DNA of 64,000 bases from Flavimobilis massiliensis (GTDB taxonomy: Bacteria > Actinomycetota > Actinomycetes > Actinomycetales > Cellulomonadaceae), in the NCBI RefSeq assembly GCF_900240335.1, contig NZ_LT964979.1, positions 558,001 to 622,000 on the forward strand. The letters are read 5' to 3'. A program made the translations under genes and the position numbers. The notes under the pieces were generated by a model. That model was not told the origin of the DNA. It did no database searches and saw only the letters and a program-made list of their open reading frames with translations. The stretch's first letter is position 1. The number at the start of each line of letters is the position of its first letter. Shown here in pieces: positions 55,745 to 63,189 of the stretch.

Positions 55745-56969
55745 GCCGCTCCCGGCCGTGGCGCACGAAGTCGAGCGTCCGCCGCAGGTCGATCCGGGCG
55801 AGCTCGAGCAGGCGGCGCGGGGAGCGATCCGCGCGGTAGCGCAGCGTGTGCGTGACGCCGTGGCGGCGGGCGGCCCGCAGGAGGGGCCGCAGCGACCGCG
55901 GCGCGTAGCGGAGCGCCACGAGGTACGGGACGTTGAGCCAGAGGCGCTCGTCGCGCGTGACGACGTCGGGGAGGTCCTCGCCGCGGACGAGGTCGTCGAC
56001 GTAGCAGCGGGTGAGGTTGCCGCCCGCAGCCATCGTGTAGAAGCTCGCGGCGCCCTGACGGAGGTTGACCTCGAGGATCGTCCGGGCACCGGTACGCGCA
56101 TCGATCATGATGTCGAGGTTCGCGGGGCCCGTGTAGCCGACGCTGTCGAGGAGCGTGCGGACCATCGCCGTGACCTCGTCGTCGTGCGTCGTGACGATCG
56201 CGTTGTAGTTGCCGACGAGACTCGGGTCGGGCTCGCCGAGGACGATCTGCCCGAGCGAGCTGAAGCGCATGCGGCCGTGGCGGTCGGAGTACGTGTTGAC
56301 GACCTGCATGACCGACTCGTCGCCCGCGAGGTACTCCTGGACGACGATGTCGTCGTCGTAGCCGCCGTCGACCATGCGGCGCACGACGTGCCGGAGGCCC
56401 GCGGCGTCGGCAACGAGGTACACCTTCTGCTTGCCCGGGAAGCGCAGGCGCGGATAGATGTCGGTGTTCGCGGGCTTGACGATGACGGGGAAGGGGAAGG
56501 GAAGGTCGTCGCCGAGGTCCTCGGCGACGGGCCCCGGGGGGACGATCTCGGTCGCGGGGTGCGGGATGCCGAGCTCGGCGCACAGCTCCGCGAAGCGCGC
56601 CTTGTGCATGAGTCGGTCCGCGAGCTCCTTGCGGACGAGCGGGACGACGTAGTGCTCCTCGAGGACCTCGCGGTGGTCGAGGACGACGTTCGCGTAGAAC
56701 TCGATGTTCGGCAGGAGCAGGAGCGTGCGACCGTCGGCACGCAGCTCGGACGCGAGCTCGAGGAGCGTCGCGACGACGACCTCGGGGTCACCGAGCCGGG
56801 CGTCGGCACGGACGTCGACGATGCTCGAGGACGCGGTCTCGCGGAGCGCCGCACGTCCGAGCGCGATCGTCCGGACGCCGAAGGCCTCGTGGAGCGAACG
56901 GGCCATGTTGTACGTGTTGATGTTCGTCCCGAGGATCACGGGGACGAACTCGGCGTTGCCGTAGGTCAT
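55734..56969 (-). CDS. ATP-grasp carboxylate-amine ligase, D-aspartate ligase-like (cross-bridge)
   Basis: A 411-residue ATP-grasp protein. The N terminus (EFVPVILGTNINTYNMARSL) closely follows the start of the Enterococcus faecium D-aspartate ligase as I remember it, and the length is similar. The ATP-grasp core has FPFPVIVKPANTD (~145), DDIVVQEYLAGDES (~198) and the metal-binding TILEVNLRQGA (~292). The E. faecium enzyme adds D-Asp to the lysine side chain of the peptidoglycan precursor. D-Asp or D-Glu specificity cannot be told here. An Asp/Glu racemase is divergently encoded 126 bp away, which would supply the substrate. Confidence 0.78.
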   Translation of the reverse strand: MTYGNAEFVPVILGTNINTYNMARSLHEAFGVRTIALGRAALRETASSSIVDVRADARLGDPEVVVATLLELASELRADGRTLLLLPNIEFYANVVLDHREVLEEHYVVPLVRKELADRLMHKARFAELCAELGIPHPATEIVPPGPVAEDLGDDLPFPFPVIVKPANTDIYPRLRFPGKQKVYLVADAAGLRHVVRRMVDGGYDDDIVVQEYLAGDESVMQVVNTYSDRHGRMRFSSLGQIVLGEPDPSLVGNYNAIVTTHDDEVTAMVRTLLDSVGYTGPANLDIMIDARTGARTILEVNLRQGAASFYTMAAGGNLTRCYVDDLVRGEDLPDVVTRDERLWLNVPYLVALRYAPRSLRPLLRAARRHGVTHTLRYRADRSPRRLLELARIDLRRTLDFVRHGRERLNR

Positions 56970-57095
56970 GCGACGAGGCTCCAGGTGAGGGGCGCGACCG
57001 GCGCCGTGACGCCGCGAGCCCTGTCATCCTATGACGCGTGCCCGTGACGGGTGCGGCCGCCCCCAGCGTCGGGCGGGGAGGTCTACCATGGCGGC

Positions 57096-57842
57096 GTGAC
57101 GTCTGAGCGCAGCAACGACCCCGGAACCCGTCCCTTCGTCGGTGTCCTCGGCGGTGTCGGACCTCTCGCGACGGCGTACTTCCTCAACCACGTCGTGCGG
57201 CTCACGGTCGCCGAGCGCGACCAGGACCACGTCGACATGGTCGTCCTCAACCACGCGACGGTTCCGGACCGGACCGAGTTCATCCTCGGACGGTCCGCCG
57301 AGGACCCGGGTCCCGTGCTCGCGCGCGACGCCCGCCGCCTCGAGGCGTTCGGCGCGGACTTCCTCGTCATGCCGTGCAACACGGCGCACTACTTCACGCA
57401 GCAGGTGCTCGACGCGATCTCGGTGCCGTTCGTCTCGATCGTCGAGGTGACGGTCGACGCCGCGCGCGAGCGGGTGGCCGACCTCCGCGCGGTCGGGCTG
57501 CTCGCGACGAGCGGGACGGCGTCGTCGGGCGTGTACCAGGACGCGTTCGGTGCGCACGGCGTCACGACGCTCCTGCCCGACGACGCCGACCAGGCCGTCG
57601 TCTCGTCGATCATCTACGACCAGGTGAAGGCGGGACGGCCCGCGGACCTCGCAGCGTTGCGCGGAGTCGCCTCGCACCTCGTGGAACGCGGGGCACAGGT
57701 CGTCATCCTCGGCTGCACCGAGCTCTCGGTCGTCGCGGTCGACCACGGCCTGCTCGCCGAGCCCCTCTTCATCGACTCGACTGACCAGCTCGCCCGCGCG
57801 ACGATCCGGCACGCGGGCGGCACCGTGCGCGACGAGGCCTGA
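57096..57842 (+). CDS. aspartate/glutamate racemase family protein
   Basis: A 248-residue cofactor-independent racemase of the Asp/Glu superfamily. The two catalytic cysteines lie in VMPCNTAHYF (~residue 95) and ILGCTELSVV (~205), and VGVLGGVGPLATAYFLN starts the N-terminal domain, as in aspartate racemases (RacD/YgeA). It would provide D-Asp or D-Glu. GTG 57096 stands 6 nt after TACCAT (57084-57089), so it is probably leaderless. It is divergent from the ATP-grasp ligase, with which it likely cooperates. Confidence 0.85.
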   Translation: MTSERSNDPGTRPFVGVLGGVGPLATAYFLNHVVRLTVAERDQDHVDMVVLNHATVPDRTEFILGRSAEDPGPVLARDARRLEAFGADFLVMPCNTAHYFTQQVLDAISVPFVSIVEVTVDAARERVADLRAVGLLATSGTASSGVYQDAFGAHGVTTLLPDDADQAVVSSIIYDQVKAGRPADLAALRGVASHLVERGAQVVILGCTELSVVAVDHGLLAEPLFIDSTDQLARATIRHAGGTVRDEA

Positions 57843-57861
57843 CCCGGCGGACGCCGAGGCG

Positions 57862-58659
57862 TCAGGCGACGCGCCAACGCGCGACGAGCACGTCGCGCGC
57901 GCGCAGGAGCGTCGCGAGCCGGAGGTCGGCCGCGGGCCGACCTGGGTCGCCCGCGACGATCCGGCCCGCACCCGGGCCGACGGCGGTCGGGCTCGTCGTC
58001 ACGCAGAGGTCGTCGACGAGGCCGTTCGCGAGGAGGTCGGCGAGGAGGTGCGGGCCTCCCTCGGTGAGGATGCGCCCGAGGCCACGACCCGCGAGGTCGG
58101 TGAGCGCGGCGCGCAGGTCGACGTCGTCGGTACCCGCGACGACGAGGCGCTCGGACGGGAGGTCCGGGCCGAGGCGCGCGGCGCCCTCCGCCGACGTGAC
58201 GACGAGGACGTGCGGGTCCGCGAGCAGGGGCGCGGGGACCTCGCCCGCACGCGTGACGACCGCGAGCACGAGCTCGTCCGCGCAGCGGGCCTCGGCGCGC
58301 AGCCCGCGGAGGTGCTCGGGGACGACGAGCGTTCCGTAGCCCTCGGCGCGGACGGTTCCCGCGCCCACGACGACGACGTCCGCGAGAGCCCGGACCACCT
58401 CGAAGACGCGGAGGTCGGCAGGGCCGTTGATCGACCCTGACAGGTGATCGTGACCCCAGGCGGCACCGTCGACGGTCGCGATCATGTTGGCGCGTACCCA
58501 GGCACCGGCGACGGCGCCGTCGCGGCGGCTCGTCGTCGGGTGCGCGAGCAGGAGCCCAAGCCCCGGCTCGTCGGTCTCCGGCGGGATGATCGTGCCGCTC
58601 GCGGTCGTGCCCTCGGCGACGAGGAGGTCGAACGTGGGGCGGTCGGCGAGGTTTGTCAT
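57862..58659 (-). CDS. RibD C-terminal domain / dihydrofolate-reductase-fold pyrimidine reductase family protein
   Basis: A 265-residue protein with the RibD C-terminal fold. RANMIATVDGAAWG (~58) and VVVVGAGTVRAEGYG (~98) form the NADPH and substrate pocket, and RILTEGGPHLLADLLANGLVDDL (in part) is the family's C-terminal hallmark. Enzymes of this group reduce pyrimidine intermediates of riboflavin synthesis, but no deaminase domain or other rib genes are nearby, so the pathway is uncertain. ATG 58659 lies 6 nt after TAGGCT (complement of 58666-58671), a leaderless start. It converges on the racemase gene. Confidence 0.85.
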   Translation of the reverse strand: MTNLADRPTFDLLVAEGTTASGTIIPPETDEPGLGLLLAHPTTSRRDGAVAGAWVRANMIATVDGAAWGHDHLSGSINGPADLRVFEVVRALADVVVVGAGTVRAEGYGTLVVPEHLRGLRAEARCADELVLAVVTRAGEVPAPLLADPHVLVVTSAEGAARLGPDLPSERLVVAGTDDVDLRAALTDLAGRGLGRILTEGGPHLLADLLANGLVDDLCVTTSPTAVGPGAGRIVAGDPGRPAADLRLATLLRARDVLVARWRVA

Positions 58660-58710
58660 GCGGCCAGCCTAGGCGTGCGCACGGCTGTGACGAGCGTCGC
58701 ACACGCGCAC

Positions 58711-58728
58711 GCGGGACCAAGGTCCCGC
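58711..58728. promoter_or_regulatory. perfect palindrome with GGGAC-N4-GTCCC core (DosR-box-like)
   Basis: GCGGGACCAAGGTCCCGC: 8-bp arms around AA. It lies between the divergent ribD-like and zapE genes, covering the -35 position relative to the zapE -10 TACCGT (58746-58751). Confidence 0.6.
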
Positions 58729-58757
58729 TCGCCGGGTGCCGCGGATACCGTGGACGG

Positions 58758-59810
58758 GTGACCCGACCGACCGCACTGTGCGACGTGCGCCCCGCAGTCG
58801 GGCGCGAGCGGCTCCTCACGGACCTCGTGCCCCCGCGCCACTTCGAAGGCGCCTCCTTCGCGAGCTACGTCCCTGATCCGGCGCACCCGAGCCAGCAGGC
58901 GGCGGTCGAGCGTCTCGCCGAGGTCGCCGAGCAGCTGAGCGCTCCGGCACGCGGCCTCGGCGCGATCCTCAGGCGGCGCCGTGCCGTGCCGCCCGCGGTC
59001 TATCTCGACGGCGGGTTCGGGGTCGGCAAGACGCACCTCCTCGCGGCGCTCGCTCACGCGCTCGGACCCCAGCGTGCTGCGTTCGGCACGTTCGTCGAGT
59101 ACACGAACCTCGTCGGCGCGCTCGGCTTCGCCGCGACGGTCGACGCGCTCGGCGCGCTCGACCTCGTGTGCATCGACGAGTTCGAGCTCGACGACCCGGG
59201 CGACACCGTCCTCGTGTCGAGGCTCCTGCGAGAGCTCGCCGACCGTGACGTCGCGCTCGCCGCGACGTCGAACACGCTGCCTGACGCTCTCGGTGAGGGG
59301 CGGTTCGCCGCGGAGGACTTCCTCCGGGAGATCCAGGCGCTCTCGGCCCGGTTCGAGGTGCTCCGGGTCGACGGCGAGGACTACCGGCAGCGGGCCGTCG
59401 TCACCGACGCGCACCCGCTCCCGGACCGTGTGCTCGTCGAGGCGACGACCCACCGCGCAGGGGCGACGTGCGACTTCCTCGACGACCTTCTCGAGCACCT
59501 GCGCTCCGTCCACCCGAGCCGCTACGGCGCGCTCCTCGACGGCGTCGAGCTCGTCGCGCTGCGCGGCGTGCGCACCGTCGACCGGCAGGACGACGCGCTG
59601 CGGCTCGTCGTCCTCGCGGACAGGCTCTACGACCGTGGCGTGCCCGTCCTCCTCGGTGGCGACGAGCGCACCGCGCTCTTCACCGCGCAGATGCTCGCGG
59701 GCGGCTACCGCAAGAAGTACCTGCGCACCCTCTCGCGCCTCGGCGCGCTCGCGCAGGAAGGCCGCGAGCTCGTCGCGGCGGGGACGACCGGCGCGCCGAC
59801 GTCGTCCTGA
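58758..59810 (+). CDS. zapE: AFG1/ZapE-type ATPase
   Basis: A 350-residue AAA+-like ATPase of the AFG1/ZapE family. Walker A is DGGFGVGKTHLLAA (~residue 80), Walker B LDLVCIDEFELDDPGD (~135) with the family's DEFE, and a sensor-1 segment AATSNTLP (~172). In E. coli ZapE binds FtsZ under low oxygen, and mitochondrial AFG1 acts in protein quality control. The actinobacterial role is not known to me. GTG 58758 stands 6 nt after TACCGT, so the mRNA is probably leaderless. The DosR-like palindrome upstream would fit oxygen-dependent expression. Confidence 0.85.
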   Translation: MTRPTALCDVRPAVGRERLLTDLVPPRHFEGASFASYVPDPAHPSQQAAVERLAEVAEQLSAPARGLGAILRRRRAVPPAVYLDGGFGVGKTHLLAALAHALGPQRAAFGTFVEYTNLVGALGFAATVDALGALDLVCIDEFELDDPGDTVLVSRLLRELADRDVALAATSNTLPDALGEGRFAAEDFLREIQALSARFEVLRVDGEDYRQRAVVTDAHPLPDRVLVEATTHRAGATCDFLDDLLEHLRSVHPSRYGALLDGVELVALRGVRTVDRQDDALRLVVLADRLYDRGVPVLLGGDERTALFTAQMLAGGYRKKYLRTLSRLGALAQEGRELVAAGTTGAPTSS

Positions 59811-59825
59811 CGCGCCGGCGTCCGT

Positions 59826-60692
59826 TCAGCGGGTCGTGGCGAGACGTGCCTTCTCGACGTCGACGTCGTAGTCGGGCGTGGGCCAGCCCAGGTCGAGGGA
59901 GCGCAACGCGTCGAGCAGCAGCTTCGTCACGGCGAGCCGCGCGTAGTCCTTGGAGTCGGCGGGGACGACGTACCAGGGGGCCTCAGGGATGCTCGTGCGG
60001 TCGAGGACGGCCTGGTAGGCCGCCTGGTACTCGTCCCACTGCAGCCGCGTGTCGACGTCGCTCGGGTTGTACTTCCACAGCTTGTCTGGCCGGTCGAGCC
60101 GCGCAGCGAGACGCCTGTACTGCTCGTCGCGGGACACCATGAGCGCCACCTTGACGGTCGTCGTCCCCGCGGCGACGAGGTCGCGCTCGAACGCGACGAT
60201 CTCGTCGTAGCGCGCCTCCCACACCTCGGGAGCGACGAGCTCCTTGACGCGCGCCACGAGGACGTCCTCGTAGTGCGACCGGTCGAACACCCCGATGCGG
60301 CCCGGGGCGGGCAGGGCGCGGCGGATGCGCCAGAGGAAGTCGTGCTCACGCTCCTCGGGCGTCGGCACGCCGAACGAACGGATAGCAAGACCCTGCGGGT
60401 CCATCATCCCCGCGACGTGCCGGACGATGCCGCCCTTGCCCGCGGTGTCGAGGCCCTGGACGACAAGGAGCACCGAACGGGTACCGCCCGTACGACCTTC
60501 CGCGTAGAGACGTTCCTGGAGATCGGCGAGTTCGTCACCGAGGAGAGGGCGGAGCTCGGCCGCGGTCGCGGCGTCCTTGACGCACGGCGTCGCGGCGCGG
60601 TCCATGCCCGCGAGGTCGAACGACCCGGCCTCGGGCCCGACCCGCAGCGCGTCGTCGATCCCGTCGAGACGTGCCAGCTTCTTCCTGCCCAT
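59826..60692 (-). CDS. ppk2: polyphosphate kinase 2 (PPK2) family protein
   Basis: A 288-residue PPK2. The Walker A-like VVQGLDTAGKGGIVRH (~residue 77), the lid region IGVFDRSHYEDVLVARV (~133) and DKLWKYNPSDVDTRLQWDEY (in part, ~205) are the family hallmarks. It transfers phosphate between polyphosphate and nucleotides, and class I members favour GDP/ADP to NTP while others make ADP from AMP. The single domain fits class I or III. ATG 60692 has GGGAGCACGCG upstream. It follows glgX by 118 nt on the same strand, linking polyphosphate and glycogen reserves. Confidence 0.9.
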   Translation of the reverse strand: MGRKKLARLDGIDDALRVGPEAGSFDLAGMDRAATPCVKDAATAAELRPLLGDELADLQERLYAEGRTGGTRSVLLVVQGLDTAGKGGIVRHVAGMMDPQGLAIRSFGVPTPEEREHDFLWRIRRALPAPGRIGVFDRSHYEDVLVARVKELVAPEVWEARYDEIVAFERDLVAAGTTTVKVALMVSRDEQYRRLAARLDRPDKLWKYNPSDVDTRLQWDEYQAAYQAVLDRTSIPEAPWYVVPADSKDYARLAVTKLLLDALRSLDLGWPTPDYDVDVEKARLATTR

Positions 60693-60810
60693 CGCGTGCT
60701 CCCGTCGTCGGGGCGGCGCCGTCGCCGCCCGTCTCCCGCGAGTATCGCGCACTTCCCGCAGGAGGTGTGCCGGACGCGCTGCGGCGTTCAGCGCTGCCAC
60801 GACGTGCGCG

Positions 60811-63087
60811 TCAGCCGTCCGCCGAGGCCGACCGGGGGGCGTGGGGGAGCGGCACGACCCGGGCGCGGAGCGGCGGCCGGAGCAGGACGACGAGCGAGCG
60901 TGACGTCACGACGATTTCTTCGCCCGCCACGACCGCACCCGAGCGCGCCGCGGCCGCCGCAGGCGTCGCGCCTGCCGCCGGGGCCGGCGCGGAGCCCGGG
61001 CGACGCACGTCGGTCGCCTCAGGGTCGTCGGTGCGGAGCTCGAGACCCCACAAAGACCCGTAGGACGCTGCGGGCACGCGGAATGTCACGTCCTCGGAGA
61101 ACGCGTTGAAGAGGATGAGCACCGAGTCGTCGACGATGCGCCCGCCGGCGTCGTCGGGCTCGGTGATCGCCTCGCCCTCGAGGAGGACGCCGACGGTCCG
61201 CGCGAACGACGCGTCCCAGTCGGCCTGGTCCATGACGTCGCCGCTCGTGTCGAACCACACGACGTCGGGCAGCGCGTCGGGGAGCACCTCCGCACCGTCC
61301 GGCAGTGACTCTGGGGGACGTCCCGTGAGGAACCTGCGACGCCGGAGCACAGGATGCTCACGACGCAGCGCGACGAGTTGCTGCGTTACGGCGAGGAGGG
61401 AGCGGGCGTCGTCGTCGAGGTCCCAGTCCATCCACGACGTCGGGCCGTCCTGGCAGTAGACGTTGTTGTTGCCGCCCTGGGTGCGGCCGATCTCGTCGCC
61501 GTGGGAGAGCATCGGCACACCCTGCGAGAGGAGGAGCGTCGCGAGGAAGTTGCGCTGCTGACGGGCGCGCAGCGCGCGGATCGACGGGTCGTCGGTCGGG
61601 CCTTCGACGCCGTGGTTCCACGAACGGTTGTGGGACTCCCCGTCCCGGCCGTCCTCCCCGTTGGCCTCGTTGTGCTTGTGGTCGTAGGAGACGAGGTCGG
61701 CGAGGGTGAAGCCGTCGTGAGCCGTGACGAAGTTCACCGAGGCGGCGGGCCGCCGGCCTGTGCTCTCGTAGAGGTCCGACGAGCCCGTGAGGCGGCTCGC
61801 GAACTCCGGCAGTGTCGACGGCTGGCCGCGCCAGAAGTCCCGCACCGTGTCGCGGAAGAGTCCGTTCCACTCGGTCCACAGGGGCGGGAAACCGCCGACC
61901 TGGTACCCGCCGTCGCCGAGGTCCCACGGTTCGGCGATGAGCTTGACCTGCGAGATCACCGGGTCCTGCTGGACGAGGTCGAAGAATGCCGAGAGCCGGT
62001 CGACCTCGTGGAACTGCCGCGCGAGCGTCGCCGCGAGGTCGAAGCGGAAGCCGTCGACGTGCATCTCGGTCACCCAGTAGCGCAGCGAGTCCATGATGAG
62101 CTGCAGGACGTGCGGCGAGCGCATGAGCAGCGAGTTGCCCGTGCCGGTCGTGTCGAAGTAGTGCGCGGGGGAGTCGTCGACGAGGCGGTAGTACGCGGCG
62201 TTGTCGATCCCGCGGAACGAGAGCGTCGGGCCGAGGTGGTTGCCCTCCGCCGTGTGGTTGTAGACGACGTCGAGGATGACCTCGATCCCGGCCTCGTGGA
62301 GCGCCTTCACCATCGTCTTGAACTCGTGGACCTGCTGGCCGCGCGTGCCGGAGGACGCGTACGCGTTGTGCGGCGCGAGGAACCCGATCGTGTTGTAGCC
62401 CCAGTAGTTCGTGAGGCCGCGGTCCCGCAGCACGGGGTCGTCGACGAACTGGTGCACCGGCATGAGCTCGACAGCCGTGACCCCGAGGTCCGTGAGGTAG
62501 GCGACGACGGCCGGGTGAGCGAGCCCCGCGTAGGTACCCCGGAGGTTCTCGGGCACTGCGGGGTGCGTCATAGTGAGGCCCCGCACGTGCGCCTCGTAGA
62601 GAACCGTCTCGTGGTAGCCGTGCCGGGGCGGGCGGTCGTGACCCCAGTCGAAGAACGGGTTGACGACGACGGAGTACATCGTGTGGGGTGCCGAGTCGCG
62701 CCGGTCGAGGTGCTCCGCGTCGTCGAGGACGGTGCCGGAGGCGTCGCGCGTGTAGGAGAGCAGGACGTCGGAGGAGTCGATCATGCCGTCGACCGCCTTG
62801 GCGTAGGGGTCGAGGAGGAGCTTCGCCGGGTTGCAGCGGTGGCCCCGCGCAGGGTCGTAGGGACCGTGCACGCGGAACCCGTAGCGCTGGCCGGGCTCGA
62901 CACCGGGGACGTGGACGTGCCAGACGTGCGCGGTCGACTCCGTGACCTCGACGCGGGTCTCGGCGCCCTCGTCGTCGAGCAGGCACAGCTCGACGCGATC
63001 TGCGACCTCGGAGAACAGCGCGAAGTTCGTACCACCGCCGTCGAAGGTCGCACCGAGCGGGTAGGGACGGCCGGGTCGCGTTCTCAT
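60811..63087 (-). CDS. glgX: glycogen debranching enzyme GlgX
   Basis: A 758-residue GH13 isoamylase-type enzyme that cuts alpha-1,6 branches of limit dextrins. The N-terminal CBM48-like domain (PLGATFDGGGTNFALFS) is followed by the barrel with VILDVVYNHTAEGNH (~258), the nucleophile Asp in MHVDGFRFDLAATL (~330), the acid Glu in LIAEPWDLGDGGYQ (~366) and VNFVTAHDGFTLADL (~436). The C terminus has an alanine/proline-rich insert. ATG 63087 is chosen by homology, and the frame limit at 63429 enters the upstream regulator. It is probably co-transcribed with ppk2. Confidence 0.95.
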   Translation of the reverse strand: MRTRPGRPYPLGATFDGGGTNFALFSEVADRVELCLLDDEGAETRVEVTESTAHVWHVHVPGVEPGQRYGFRVHGPYDPARGHRCNPAKLLLDPYAKAVDGMIDSSDVLLSYTRDASGTVLDDAEHLDRRDSAPHTMYSVVVNPFFDWGHDRPPRHGYHETVLYEAHVRGLTMTHPAVPENLRGTYAGLAHPAVVAYLTDLGVTAVELMPVHQFVDDPVLRDRGLTNYWGYNTIGFLAPHNAYASSGTRGQQVHEFKTMVKALHEAGIEVILDVVYNHTAEGNHLGPTLSFRGIDNAAYYRLVDDSPAHYFDTTGTGNSLLMRSPHVLQLIMDSLRYWVTEMHVDGFRFDLAATLARQFHEVDRLSAFFDLVQQDPVISQVKLIAEPWDLGDGGYQVGGFPPLWTEWNGLFRDTVRDFWRGQPSTLPEFASRLTGSSDLYESTGRRPAASVNFVTAHDGFTLADLVSYDHKHNEANGEDGRDGESHNRSWNHGVEGPTDDPSIRALRARQQRNFLATLLLSQGVPMLSHGDEIGRTQGGNNNVYCQDGPTSWMDWDLDDDARSLLAVTQQLVALRREHPVLRRRRFLTGRPPESLPDGAEVLPDALPDVVWFDTSGDVMDQADWDASFARTVGVLLEGEAITEPDDAGGRIVDDSVLILFNAFSEDVTFRVPAASYGSLWGLELRTDDPEATDVRRPGSAPAPAAGATPAAAAARSGAVVAGEEIVVTSRSLVVLLRPPLRARVVPLPHAPRSASADG

Positions 63088-63144
63088 CCCCTCAGGGTCG
63101 CACGGCGACGGCGGTGCGCGCGCGGTGCGGCCAGACGGCCCGGC

Positions 63145-63189
63145 CGCGTGCTGGTCAGTCGCGTGCCGGTACGCCGCGTGCCGGTCAGC
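63145..63189. repeat. three 15-nt tandem repeats
   Basis: Units CGCGTGCTGGTCAGT, CGCGTGCCGGTACGC and CGCGTGCCGGTCAGC lie head to tail at the end of the regulator gene and before glgX. The function is unknown. Confidence 0.6.
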
